Shown: in pieces, positions 52,360-60,983 of the stretch | How positions within the stretch are numbered: the stretch's first letter is position 1 | How the letters are laid out: each line of letters starts with the position of its first letter | NCBI GenBank assembly: GCA_030706015.1 | Contig: JAUZPI010000011.1 | Coordinates: 16,027 to 80,026, forward strand | From: Bacillota bacterium | GTDB lineage: Bacteria > Bacillota > Clostridia > Clostridiales > Clostridiaceae | Direction: 5' to 3' | Length of the DNA stretch: 64,000 nt | Translations under genes and position numbers: made by a program | The notes under the pieces: model-generated | What the model was told of the DNA's origin: nothing | The model's database searches: none | What the model saw: the letters and a program-made list of their open reading frames with translations, nothing else

Positions 52360-53256
52360 ATGACTAAGACTATTCTACAATATCAGAAAGCTTTTAACTC
52401 GATTACTGAAAAGCTAAAAGCTAATAAAACGGTATTGTCTGTTATGGTATTTGGGAGTATGGTTTCGGGTGATTTATGGGAGGAATCTGATATAGATTTT
52501 TTCGTTATCGTGGATGGGGAAATAAGCGGTATACGAAATATCTATACAAAAGAGAATGAGGTTAATGTCCATATTAAATTAATGTCTAAAGAAAAGTTTT
52601 TGGGGCTTCACGAAAAGGATTTAAGAGGTGGATTTATTCATAGGATTTTTGCGTCTTCTAAGTTGGTTTTTTCAAAAGATATGGATATAACAATGAGATA
52701 TAATAATGGTAGATATTACCCTGATGTTGATAGAGAAAGATGGAATATGGTGTATATAGGCAATGTATTAAGGAATGTAGGTATATGTAAGAAATATTTA
52801 TATAATGAAAGTATTTATACTGCATATAGTGCTGCCATAAAATGCTTGGAGGACTATGCAAAGCTTTATGTAAATTCTTCTGGCTATATGATAAGCAAAG
52901 ATGCCATGACTATGGCAATGAATTTAAGTGATAGTTTTAAAGATTGCGTAGATCAGCTGTTATTTAATAAAGCGGATATAGTTAAAGCTGTAGAAAATAC
53001 TATAGCTTATTTAGAAGATGGTATAAATACAAGTATTAAAAACAATTCTCTAATACTACTAAATTACATGAGAGAAAAAGACACATTCTTAAGTGCAGAG
53101 GAAATTAAAAAGGATAAGTTGTTTGAGGATTTTGATATTGCTTTTGAAGATATATTAAGTAAGCTTTGGGAAAAGAATGTAGTTAAAAAAGATTTTAGAG
53201 ATTATAAGTTGGAAGATGGAGTAACTTTGGTGAAAGAAAATGTTTATTATATTTAA
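52360..53256 (+). CDS. Pol-beta-type nucleotidyltransferase domain protein
   Basis: 298 residues. V-M-V-F-G-S-M-V-S-G-D and E-S-D-I-D-F-F form the GS...DxD active site of the minimal nucleotidyltransferase fold (residues ~28-50). The central helical part (~125-235) resembles HEPN-like or aminoglycoside nucleotidyltransferase C-domains, and the last ~60 residues look like a winged helix. It may modify a small molecule, a protein or RNA; an antitoxin/toxin arrangement is not apparent since no partner gene adjoins. TATAAT at 52313-52318 suggests its own promoter, and terminators flank it. Confidence 0.7.
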   Translation: MTKTILQYQKAFNSITEKLKANKTVLSVMVFGSMVSGDLWEESDIDFFVIVDGEISGIRNIYTKENEVNVHIKLMSKEKFLGLHEKDLRGGFIHRIFASSKLVFSKDMDITMRYNNGRYYPDVDRERWNMVYIGNVLRNVGICKKYLYNESIYTAYSAAIKCLEDYAKLYVNSSGYMISKDAMTMAMNLSDSFKDCVDQLLFNKADIVKAVENTIAYLEDGINTSIKNNSLILLNYMREKDTFLSAEEIKKDKLFEDFDIAFEDILSKLWEKNVVKKDFRDYKLEDGVTLVKENVYYI

Positions 53257-53260
53257 AAGG

Positions 53261-53297
53261 ATAGTAAGTTATGCTTTGGTATAGCTTACTATTTGTT
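53261..53297 (+). terminator. Terminator after the nucleotidyltransferase gene
   Basis: ATAGTAAGTTAT pairs with ATAGCTTACTAT (11 of 12 positions), followed by TTGTTTATTATT. Confidence 0.75.
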
Positions 53298-53331
53298 TAT
53301 TATTAACTAAAGAACTGAGGTGATATAAAGA

Positions 53332-54747
53332 ATGGATAAATACTTTTTGAACTTTGTTGAGGAAGTGCCAAAGTATATACAAGTAGCTAAACATATAAAA
53401 AAATTAATAGATGAAGGAAATATTAAGGATGGCGAAAAATTACCACCCATTAGAAGTCTAGCCAATGCTTTAAATGTCAATAATGTTACTATTGTAAATG
53501 CTTATAAAAAACTCCAAACTGAGGGCTATGCAACTCAAAAAATGGGCAGTGGTACCTATGCCAAAAGAAAGGATATTCACAAAAAATTTAAAAGAGATTA
53601 TGCTGAGACCTTTAAAAGAATCAATAATAGCTCAGCATTAAACAATTTTATTGATTTTACAGGTGAAACGGCCTGTGGTGACTTTTTTCCCATTGAAACC
53701 TTTAAGATAATATTAAATCAGGTATTGGATAGAGACGGCGCTGAGGCTTTGATTTACCAGGAATCTTCAGGTTACGAAGGTCTTAGGAAAAGTATAAGCC
53801 AGTACTTTTGGCAGGGACGTTTAAATAAGGATGATATTTTGGTTGTTTCTGGAGCTCAACAGGGCATTGATATAGTTTCAAAAGCCATATTGAATGTTAA
53901 TGATAATGTAGTTGTAGAAAAACCAACCTATGGAGGGGCACTTTCCGTATTTAACTGGAGAAGGGTAAATGTATTTGAAGTATCCATGGAGGATGACGGC
54001 ATAAATATAGAAGAACTAGAGAAAATTTTGAAAAAGAACTACATAAAATGTTTTTATCTAATGAGTTATTTTCAGAATCCAACAGGTGTCTCCTATAGTT
54101 TAGAGAAAAAACTAAGAATACTAGAACTAGCCGAAGAATACGATTTTTATATTATTGAAGACGATTATTTATCTGAGCTTATATATAATCCTCAAATTAA
54201 ATATGAAAGTTTTAAGAGTTTAGATAAAAATGATAGAGTAATTTATATAAAAAGTTTTTCGAAAATCTTTTTGCCAGGTATAAGATTAGGTTATCTAATA
54301 AGTCCAAAAGAAATAAGTGAACAGATTCAGAATTCTAAAGTAAACACAGATATATCAACTTCAAGTCTTATGCAAAGAGCTTTGGATATATATATACACG
54401 AAGGTTATTGGAAAAATCATATTAAGGAACTAACCCAAATTTATTCAGAAAGAAATGCTTTTATGGACAAATGTATTCAGGAGATTATAGGTAGCAAGGT
54501 GTTATACAAGAACCCTGGAGGAGGATTGAATTTTTATATAAAGATAGCTGATGAAGTATCCATAAATTGTATTAAGTTATTTTATGAATGTAGAAAAAAT
54601 AAAGTTATCATAACTCCTGGAGTTATGTTTCACAAGAATGTTGAAAACGGCATGAAATATTTTAGATTGGGTTTTTCTCAAATCGGAAACGATAAAATAA
54701 AAAATGGAATAGAAGTCATAAACAATATATTATTAAGAAGTAATTAA
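53332..54747 (+). CDS. MocR/GabR-family PLP-dependent transcriptional regulator
   Basis: 471 residues. Residues ~10-78 are a GntR-type winged helix (P-K-Y-I-Q-V-A-K-H-I, I-K-D-G-E-K-L-P-P-I-R-S-L-A, N-N-V-T-I-V-N-A-Y-K-K-L). The rest is a fold-type I aminotransferase domain with PLP-binding Lys311 (S-F-S-K) followed by LPGIRLGY. MocR proteins usually control a vitamin B6 or amino-acid gene next to them, but no such target is adjacent; the downstream genes are HEAT and YigZ proteins. It could alternatively work as an enzyme. GAGGTGA lies before ATG. Confidence 0.9.
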   Translation: MDKYFLNFVEEVPKYIQVAKHIKKLIDEGNIKDGEKLPPIRSLANALNVNNVTIVNAYKKLQTEGYATQKMGSGTYAKRKDIHKKFKRDYAETFKRINNSSALNNFIDFTGETACGDFFPIETFKIILNQVLDRDGAEALIYQESSGYEGLRKSISQYFWQGRLNKDDILVVSGAQQGIDIVSKAILNVNDNVVVEKPTYGGALSVFNWRRVNVFEVSMEDDGINIEELEKILKKNYIKCFYLMSYFQNPTGVSYSLEKKLRILELAEEYDFYIIEDDYLSELIYNPQIKYESFKSLDKNDRVIYIKSFSKIFLPGIRLGYLISPKEISEQIQNSKVNTDISTSSLMQRALDIYIHEGYWKNHIKELTQIYSERNAFMDKCIQEIIGSKVLYKNPGGGLNFYIKIADEVSINCIKLFYECRKNKVIITPGVMFHKNVENGMKYFRLGFSQIGNDKIKNGIEVINNILLRSN

Positions 54748-54772
54748 CACTGCGGTTTATGAGGTGGGTAAC

Positions 54773-55441
54773 TTGGAAAAAGGATTCGTTAAAATAGACT
54801 GGAACAGAATAGAAGAATATTCTGAAGAAGAGATAAGCTATTTTCTCTTTTTAGAGGGAAAAACAATCGATGTAATCAGTAAGATTAGAAATAAAGATAA
54901 ATCAGAAGTTCAGCGACATATTATCGATGGAAAGATAAAATATAGATTTCTAGCAGAAAGCAATAATTCTGAAGAATTATTTAGGAAAATTGCAAAGGCT
55001 GGAAAACAGGATAAAATTGATTTCTTAAATTCGATGACGAAAGACACAAAGGATGAATTAGTTACCTATATAAAAAATAATTATGTGGACATGAGTGGTA
55101 AGGAAAAAGAGACTGCAGTATGGATACTCGGTGAAATGAAATATACTGATTGTTTTGATATATTAACTAAAGCTTCTGTACATAATCATGTTAATGTGAG
55201 AAGAATGGCTGCATCAGCTATGGGGAAGATTGGAGTTATTAAGTTTGAAACTATTTTACTAAGATTACTTGATGATACCAATCCTCAAGTGGTTTTGTAC
55301 GCTATCAAATCATTGGACAGAATAGGGAGCACAGTAGCATATAACAAGATTAAAGAATTATCTACTAGGACAGATAAAAAGTATATAAAAGAAGCCGCAG
55401 AGGCATTTTGTAATGGTAAAACGGAATCAGAAAGGAAATAA
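54773..55441 (+). CDS. HEAT-repeat (PBS-lyase-like) protein
   Basis: 222 residues, soluble. Residues ~115-205 contain three HEAT units of the PBS-lyase type (A-V-W-I-L-G-E-M-K, V-R-R-M-A-A-S-A-M-G-K-I-G, P-Q-V-V-L-Y-A-I-K-S-L-D-R-I-G). The first ~100 residues are a separate helical region with a helix-turn-helix-like D-V-I-S-K-I-R-N-K-D-K-S-E-V. Function unknown. TTG 54773 is chosen since GAGGTGG (54761-54767) covers the in-frame GTG 54764. Only 2 bases separate it from yigZ, so the two are co-translated. Confidence 0.75.
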   Translation: MEKGFVKIDWNRIEEYSEEEISYFLFLEGKTIDVISKIRNKDKSEVQRHIIDGKIKYRFLAESNNSEELFRKIAKAGKQDKIDFLNSMTKDTKDELVTYIKNNYVDMSGKEKETAVWILGEMKYTDCFDILTKASVHNHVNVRRMAASAMGKIGVIKFETILLRLLDDTNPQVVLYAIKSLDRIGSTVAYNKIKELSTRTDKKYIKEAAEAFCNGKTESERK

Positions 55442-55443
55442 GA

Positions 55444-56088
55444 ATGGGTTATTTAACAGTTAAAGGTGAAGCAAGCAGCGAATTTGAAGAACGAAAATCT
55501 GTATTTATAGGTCATGTTAAGAGGGTACAAACTGAAGAAGAGGCTAAGGAATTTGTTAACAAAATAAAGTCATTACATAGAGAAGCCAGGCATAATGTAT
55601 ATGCTTATGTTATAGGTGAGAATAAAGGTATACAAAGATATAGTGACGATGGAGAGCCTCAAGGAACTGGCGGCATACCTGTATTGGAGGTTATAAAAAA
55701 GAGTGGTCTCACAGACACAGTAGTAGTGGTAACTAGATATTTTGGCGGCATTTTACTAGGAGCCGGAGGGCTGGTAAGGGCTTACTCAAAAGGAGCATCT
55801 CAAGGAATTAAGGAAGCTGGAATAGTTGAAAAAGTAAAGGGCTGTTCTATGAATATAGTTTTAAGTTATGACTTGATGGGCAAGGTTCAGTATGTGTGTG
55901 AACAGAATAATTGGTATATAGAAAAAGTTGACTACTCAGATAAAGTTTCCATGAATTTATATTGCGAAATGGATAAGGTTGATAGAATAAAAAACGAAAT
56001 TGTAGAAATTACTTCTGGTAATTGTTCATTTAGTGTTAGTGATGAACAGTATTATTTTAAACAGGGAGATAGACTTTTCAGCCAATAA
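55444..56088 (+). CDS. yigZ: YigZ/IMPACT family protein
   Basis: 214 residues. UPF0029 domain (N-terminal ~125 residues): E-R-K-S-V-F-I-G-H, R-H-N-V-Y-A-Y, Y-S-D-D-G-E-P-Q-G-T-G-G-I-P-V-L, R-Y-F-G-G-I-L-L-G-A-G-G-L-V-R-A-Y; C-terminal DUF1949 ferredoxin-like domain. Related to eukaryotic IMPACT, a translation-linked regulator; bacterial role is not settled. AAAGGAAATAAGA precedes ATG. Confidence 0.92.
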   Translation: MGYLTVKGEASSEFEERKSVFIGHVKRVQTEEEAKEFVNKIKSLHREARHNVYAYVIGENKGIQRYSDDGEPQGTGGIPVLEVIKKSGLTDTVVVVTRYFGGILLGAGGLVRAYSKGASQGIKEAGIVEKVKGCSMNIVLSYDLMGKVQYVCEQNNWYIEKVDYSDKVSMNLYCEMDKVDRIKNEIVEITSGNCSFSVSDEQYYFKQGDRLFSQ

Positions 56089-56114
56089 AAATATTTGTTC
56101 ATTTAAACTTCCAA

Positions 56115-56144
56115 TTGAATTAAAAATATCATATATGATATAAT
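56115..56144 (+). promoter_or_regulatory. Promoter of yebC
   Basis: TTGAAT (56115-56120), 18-base spacer, extended -10 TG-A-TATAAT (56136-56144). About 100 bases upstream of yebC. Confidence 0.65.
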
Positions 56145-56244
56145 ACTTGAGTGATTTAATAAATTATACCAAGGGTTGAACCTTAGTTATAGACTACTTA
56201 AATAAAATATATTAATATATATTGTTCGTTAGGAGGAGATTTTT

Positions 56245-56985
56245 ATGTCAGGACATTCAAAGTGGCATAATATTCAAGCAAAGAAAGGCAAAGTTGATGC
56301 TAAGAGAGGTAAGATTTTTACTAAATTAGGAAAAGAAATTGCAGTTGCTTCTAAAGAAGGAGGTTCAAATCCAGATACCAATGCTAAATTGAGAGACGTA
56401 ATAGCAAAAGCAAAGGCAAACAATATGCCCCAAGATACTATTACTAGAGCTATCAAAAAAGGTGCAGGTGAAATGGAAGGAGTAAACTATGAAGAAATAG
56501 TTTACGAAGGCTATGGTCCATCAGGTATAGCAGTTATCGTTGAGGTTTTAACAGATAATAAAAATAGAAGTGCTGCAAACGTAAGATATGCATATTCAAA
56601 AAATGGCGGTAACATGGGTTCATCAGGATGCGTTTCATTTATGTTCCAAAGAAAAGGTGAACTTGTTATAGAGAAGAAGGACGGAATGGATGAAGATGAG
56701 CTAATGATGATGGCTCTAGATGCGGGTGCAGAAGATTTCTCAGCTGAAGATGAAGTATACGTAGTAACTACTGCTCCAGAAGATTTAGGTTCTGTAAGAG
56801 AAGCTCTAGAAGCTAATGGTCTTGAATTCTTAGAAGCTGAAGTTAAAGCTATTCCAGATACATATACTGCAATAGACACAGAAGCAGCAACAAAATTCCA
56901 AAAAATGCTTGATCAATTAGATGATGATGATGACGTTCAAAATGTTTATCACAATGCAGAATTCCCAGAAGGATGGGAAGGTTAA
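56245..56985 (+). CDS. yebC: YebC/PmpR (TACO1) family protein
   Basis: 246 residues. M-S-G-H-S-K-W-H-N-I-Q-A-K-K-G-K at the N-terminus is the invariant YebC start, followed by the three-domain fold (P-D-T-N-A-K-L-R, G-G-N-M-G-S-S-G-C-V-S-F-M-F, F-S-A-E-D-E-V-Y-V). Known as a transcription regulator and, more recently, as a factor helping ribosomes on proline-rich stretches. AGGAGG before ATG. Monocistronic, with its own promoter and terminator. Confidence 0.96.
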   Translation: MSGHSKWHNIQAKKGKVDAKRGKIFTKLGKEIAVASKEGGSNPDTNAKLRDVIAKAKANNMPQDTITRAIKKGAGEMEGVNYEEIVYEGYGPSGIAVIVEVLTDNKNRSAANVRYAYSKNGGNMGSSGCVSFMFQRKGELVIEKKDGMDEDELMMMALDAGAEDFSAEDEVYVVTTAPEDLGSVREALEANGLEFLEAEVKAIPDTYTAIDTEAATKFQKMLDQLDDDDDVQNVYHNAEFPEGWEG

Positions 56986-57009
56986 TCTAGCGTTTTATAT
57001 AGTAGGAAA

Positions 57010-57078
57010 AACATCATCTCATATTTGCGAAGCGTATTGTGATTTGCACTTTGCATTTAAGAGGTGGTGTTTTTTTTA
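57010..57078 (+). terminator. Terminator after yebC with a long internal loop
   Basis: AACATCATCTC (57010-57020) pairs with GAGGTGGTGTT (57061-57071), two G-U pairs, followed by T8. The 40-base loop may fold further. Confidence 0.7.
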
Positions 57079-57088
57079 TTAGCAAAAG

Positions 57089-57111
57089 AAAAAAGGAACC
57101 AATGGTCCCTT
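57089..57111 (-). terminator. Terminator of the minus-strand TPR gene
   Basis: On the minus strand AAGGGACC-ATT-GGTTCCTT (one G-U pair) is followed by TTTT. It lies 37 bases past the stop of the gene at 57149-58204. Confidence 0.75.
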
Positions 57112-57148
57112 CAAGCTGATAAAAGATATATATGCATATAAATACTAA

Positions 57149-58204
57149 TTAATATGTATTATTTAATACCCTATAACCAGTGGTAGTATATGTTTTTCCA
57201 TTTACCTTGAAATCAATAACGATCTTTATATTTTCTCCCTTTGGCACTTCACTTGGATTTGAAGGTACATAAACAAACTGTTGTGCAGTCTTACCGCTGT
57301 ATTTAACAGTTCTACCTACTAGATAAAGTGTTATATCATAGTCTAACTCGCTGCTAAACCCACCTTGAATTACCTGAAAATATATATCAAAAGAATCTGG
57401 GTGAACGCCACTCATTCCTAGAGTCATGCTTCGTCCCAAAATTGGATCACCCCCAGTCAGACGGATGTTCAAATTATTATTAAATATAACTTCATTACCT
57501 CCAGCTGAAGCAGTTGTAGTACTGCTGCTTGAAGATGAAGTGGTATTTTTTGCAGCATTTGTTGTATTACTAGTAGCTTTTACAGTATTCTGTGCAGCAA
57601 GCTTTTCTTTCTCAGCAGCAATTCTATCATCTTCCGCTTTTTTGGCTTCAGCAGCTGCCTGCTGGATTTCATTGTTATATTCATCTTTAAGAGATTGAGC
57701 AATTTTATTGCCTGTATCAAACTTTAAGATTGTATCCAAATACGTAATAGCCTTCTCAAAGTTTTTATTAGATGCCTCATTCTTTGCATTGTCAATGTTT
57801 TCTTTAATATAGTTGTCATTGCACTCTTTTATTTTGTTTTGAGCATCACTATATCTCTTTATATCTGATTGTTTAACTTTTTTAAAAGCAGCTATTGCGT
57901 CTAAATACTTCTTTCCGCTTTCTAGTTTTACTGCTGATTCAAATACTACCCTTGAATCTTTAAGATCCTTAGATAATTTTATTTTGCTTTCCACCAATGT
58001 TTTCTGATTAGGCTTATATTTAAGCGCATTATTGAAAGCACTTATTGCTTCATCAAAACTTTCTTTTTTTAATAGTTCGCTTCCGGTATTATACAATTTG
58101 TTAAAGTTATAATTTTGGTATCCTAATACTGATGCAGGCACCGCAATTATAATAATGAGCAGAATTACAATAACTAATTTTCTAAATTTAAGTAAAGTTT
58201 TCAT
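57149..58204 (-). CDS. Membrane-anchored TPR protein with an unrecognised C-terminal beta domain
   Basis: 351 residues from ATG 58204, which has TTAGGAGGAA upstream; an in-frame start further upstream is unsupported. One anchor helix (about 8-28), then TPR-like units (~32-180; S-F-D-E-A-I-S-A-F-N-N-A-L-K-Y-K-P-N), an Ala/Glu/Lys coiled coil (~185-205), a Ser/Thr/Asn linker and a ~110-residue C-terminal domain with alternating hydrophobic pattern. The outside part could contact wall components or other proteins. No family name can be given. It lies alone on the minus strand between yebC and the bofC-position gene. Confidence 0.68.
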   Translation of the reverse strand: MKTLLKFRKLVIVILLIIIIAVPASVLGYQNYNFNKLYNTGSELLKKESFDEAISAFNNALKYKPNQKTLVESKIKLSKDLKDSRVVFESAVKLESGKKYLDAIAAFKKVKQSDIKRYSDAQNKIKECNDNYIKENIDNAKNEASNKNFEKAITYLDTILKFDTGNKIAQSLKDEYNNEIQQAAAEAKKAEDDRIAAEKEKLAAQNTVKATSNTTNAAKNTTSSSSSSTTTASAGGNEVIFNNNLNIRLTGGDPILGRSMTLGMSGVHPDSFDIYFQVIQGGFSSELDYDITLYLVGRTVKYSGKTAQQFVYVPSNPSEVPKGENIKIVIDFKVNGKTYTTTGYRVLNNTY

Positions 58205-58491
58205 AATAATTATTCCTCCTAAAGATATTCTAATTCTACATATATATTTAAAATCCTCCAAATTTTTTAACATATTGTTAATTTTAAATGAAATAATTTT
58301 ATTTATAAACCTAAATTGAGAAGTGAGTTAGCATATTTTTATAGTCTGGTATGAAAAAAGTTGTTTGATAACTTATTGTCTCGCTGAAGGAAAATTGTGC
58401 ACTGACTGCCAATTAAAGAAATAAAATAAATTATACTTGAATATTATATAAATATGTTGTCAATACTCTCCTATAAAGGAGGGGTATGGTT

Positions 58492-59073
58492 ATGTTAAAG
58501 AAATCCGTTATTGCATTATTATCTGTAGTTCTATTATTTACTTGTTTTTTTACCGGATATTATTTGGGAATGTATTTTGAAAACTACCAAACACATTCAG
58601 CTCTTTTAGAGAAGTCAAGCCCAGTAAGCAAATTAAATAGTGCTAATACTATGGCTGATGTAGAAATCAGTATTAAAAATAGAAAAATAACTTTTAATGA
58701 GGATAAAGGAGAGGCTGAACATACTGAAAAAATTACAAATACTACAGCTAAGGAATTAGATGTTGAAAATATGTCAGTAAAAGAGTTTAACAATAAATAT
58801 ATAAAGCAAAATTATCTAGTAAATTGGATTGGAGCTAAGAAAGTAGAATTAATTAATAATGACTATCAGAATGGCTTGTATGTTTTGAAAAGTGATGATG
58901 GGAATTATATTAAAATACAACAAGTGTTAGATAAACATTTAGAAGACACTAAGGAGTATGCAAGTAAAATGGTTAAGGATTTAGATAATGATAGCAAGGA
59001 ATCGTTAAAACAAGGATTACTGGTATATAAAACATTAAATGATGCAAAGGGCTTTGGAGGTAATGTTAGGTAA
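58492..59073 (+). CDS. Exported protein in the bofC position
   Basis: 193 residues: signal anchor (about 5-27), a polar middle part, and a C-terminal region (~105-193, N-W-I-G-A-K-K-V-E-L-I-N-N-D-Y-Q-N-G-L-Y-V-L). In Bacillus subtilis the order bofC-ruvA-ruvB-queA-tgt-yrbF places bofC exactly here, and BofC is likewise a small exported two-domain protein acting between the two sporulation membranes. Sequence similarity is too low for me to assign it outright, so this is a context-based suggestion. AAAGGAGG (58475-58482) is 9 bases before ATG 58492 and only 3 before ATG 58486, so the second is chosen. Confidence 0.65.
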   Translation: MLKKSVIALLSVVLLFTCFFTGYYLGMYFENYQTHSALLEKSSPVSKLNSANTMADVEISIKNRKITFNEDKGEAEHTEKITNTTAKELDVENMSVKEFNNKYIKQNYLVNWIGAKKVELINNDYQNGLYVLKSDDGNYIKIQQVLDKHLEDTKEYASKMVKDLDNDSKESLKQGLLVYKTLNDAKGFGGNVR

Positions 59074-59090
59074 CCTTCAGGCCCTTTTTT
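59046..59090 (+). terminator. Terminator overlapping the end of the bofC-position gene
   Basis: AAAGGGC..TGGAGGT pairs with AACCTTCA..GCCCTTT, then TTT. The stop codon (59071-59073) lies in the stem-loop. Confidence 0.75.
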
Positions 59091-59230
59091 ATTACATACT
59101 CTTTTATTTCATATCCTTGAATTAAATTGTATTAAATGATAAATTATATATAGTCATTATGCTTTACTAGTTACTTTTCAATAAAAAACATAGATAAGGC
59201 AGTGTACGGTTGAAAGGATGGTAATAAATT

Positions 59231-59833
59231 TTGTACGAATATATTAAGGGCACCTACAATGGCATAAATAAAGACTATATAATTGTAGAAAATAACGGAA
59301 TAGGTTATAAGATATTTACTTCTGGAAGTACTATGGCTAAAATGCCTGGAATCGGGGAAGAGGTTAAATTATTTCTTCAACAAATTGTACGTGAAGATTT
59401 TATAGGTTTATATGGATTTCTTACAATGGAAGAATTGGATATGTTTAATTTATTAATAACAATAAATGGCGTAGGAGCGAAGGCTTCTCTTTCTTTGTTA
59501 TCCATTTGCAATGTTAATAACTTAAAATATGCTATTTTGACTGGTGACGAAAAGACAATCGTGAAAGCACCTGGCATTGGGAAGAAGATAGCTCAGAGAA
59601 TAATTCTAGAGCTGAAGGATAAATTGAGTAATGATGAATTGGTAAGTAATATAAGTGCTGTTAATGGCAGCATAAATGAAAACAAAAATGATAAAAAGTT
59701 AGCTGAAGCTTTGGCTGCTCTTCTTTCTTTGGGTTATTCTGAAAAAGAGGCAGAGAAAGCTATAAAAAATGCAGATGTAAATGATGCACTGGAAGATATT
59801 ATTAAAACTTGTTTAAAGTTTTTAATGAGTTAA
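59231..59833 (+). CDS. ruvA: Holliday junction branch migration protein RuvA
   Basis: DNA-binding tetramer that targets RuvB to Holliday junctions. M-Y-E-Y-I-K-G-T-Y-N-G-I, F-L-Q-Q-I-V-R-E-D, two HhH elements (I-T-I-N-G-V-G-A-K-A-S-L-S and A-P-G-I-G-K-K-I-A-Q-R-I-I-L-E-L) and the small C-terminal domain III. 200 residues, normal. TTG start with AAGGATGG upstream. Followed 13 bases later by ruvB. Confidence 0.95.
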   Translation: MYEYIKGTYNGINKDYIIVENNGIGYKIFTSGSTMAKMPGIGEEVKLFLQQIVREDFIGLYGFLTMEELDMFNLLITINGVGAKASLSLLSICNVNNLKYAILTGDEKTIVKAPGIGKKIAQRIILELKDKLSNDELVSNISAVNGSINENKNDKKLAEALAALLSLGYSEKEAEKAIKNADVNDALEDIIKTCLKFLMS

Positions 59834-59846
59834 GGAGTGTAGTTTT

Positions 59847-60902
59847 ATGGAGGAAAGAATCGTTTCAGCTCTTAATTTTAATGAAGATAATGACGTTGAG
59901 TATAGTTTAAGACCGCAAAAATTAAAAGAATATATAGGACAAGACAAGGTAAAGGAAAAACTAGAAATATTTATTGAAGCTGCCAAAAGAAGAAACGAGG
60001 CTTTGGACCATGTTCTATTATACGGCCCTCCTGGTCTTGGTAAAACTACTTTGGCAAATATTATTGCCAAGGAAATGGGTGGAAATTTGAAAATTACCTC
60101 TGGTCCTGCAATAGAGCGTGCTGGAGATTTAGCCGCAATTCTTACTGGACTTTCACAGTTTGATGTGCTTTTTATTGATGAAATACATAGATTAAACAGA
60201 AGCGTAGAAGAAATATTATATCCTGCCATGGAGGACTATGCTTTGGATATAATAATAGGTAAAGGTGCAGCTGCAAAATCTATAAGATTAGATTTACCTA
60301 AGTTTACTTTAATTGGAGCAACCACAAGGGTAGGACTTTTAACATCGCCTTTGAGAGATAGATTTGGAGTAATGTGTCCTATGGAGTTTTATAATGATAA
60401 TGAACTCAAGGAAATTGTTACTAGATCATCACAGATTCTTCAGATAGGTATAACAGAAGATGCTGCCTTTGAGGTAGCAAGACGTTCAAGAGGTACACCA
60501 AGAATTGCAAATAGATTATTAAAACGAGTAAGAGATTATTCTCAGGTAAAAGGCAATGGTGTTATAGACTTTGAATCATCTAATAATGCATTAGAGCTTT
60601 TAGAGGTGGATAAAGAAGGTTTTGATAAGGTTGATAATAGAATTTTAGAGGCGATAATTGACAATTTTAATGGAGGACCAGTGGGGATTGAAACACTGTC
60701 ATATTTCATTGGAGAGGAATTGGGAACTTTAGAGGATGTGTATGAACCCTATTTACTTCAGAAAGGTTTTATTATTAGGACCCCTAGAGGAAGAGTAGCG
60801 ACTGATAAAGCATATAAACATATAAATCGCTTTAAACCAGAACAAAGTATAAATGGAGATACAAGACAGTGCTCAATTTTCAATAATGAGAATGATAAAT
60901 AA
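59847..60902 (+). CDS. ruvB: Holliday junction DNA helicase RuvB
   Basis: AAA+ motor for branch migration. Walker A G-P-P-G-L-G-K-T-T-L-A-N, Walker B F-I-D-E-I-H-R, sensor 1 L-I-G-A-T-T-R, arginine finger region S-P-L-R-D-R-F-G, and the winged-helix C-terminus L-L-Q-K-G-F-I-I-R-T-P-R-G-R. 351 residues with a short unconserved tail after F-K-P-E-Q. AAGGAGTG before ATG. Confidence 0.97.
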   Translation: MEERIVSALNFNEDNDVEYSLRPQKLKEYIGQDKVKEKLEIFIEAAKRRNEALDHVLLYGPPGLGKTTLANIIAKEMGGNLKITSGPAIERAGDLAAILTGLSQFDVLFIDEIHRLNRSVEEILYPAMEDYALDIIIGKGAAAKSIRLDLPKFTLIGATTRVGLLTSPLRDRFGVMCPMEFYNDNELKEIVTRSSQILQIGITEDAAFEVARRSRGTPRIANRLLKRVRDYSQVKGNGVIDFESSNNALELLEVDKEGFDKVDNRILEAIIDNFNGGPVGIETLSYFIGEELGTLEDVYEPYLLQKGFIIRTPRGRVATDKAYKHINRFKPEQSINGDTRQCSIFNNENDK

Positions 60903-60983
60903 CAATTGACACTATTAGCAATATAAATTATAATCGTGATTTAAAGTGCAATTGATGGATTTAATTAGGAGAAGGTGAAAAAT

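Noticed and set aside
57426..57698. Hydrophobic open frame on the + strand opposite the TPR gene
   Set aside because: Mirror of Ala/Ser-rich codons in the real minus-strand gene; no ribosome site.
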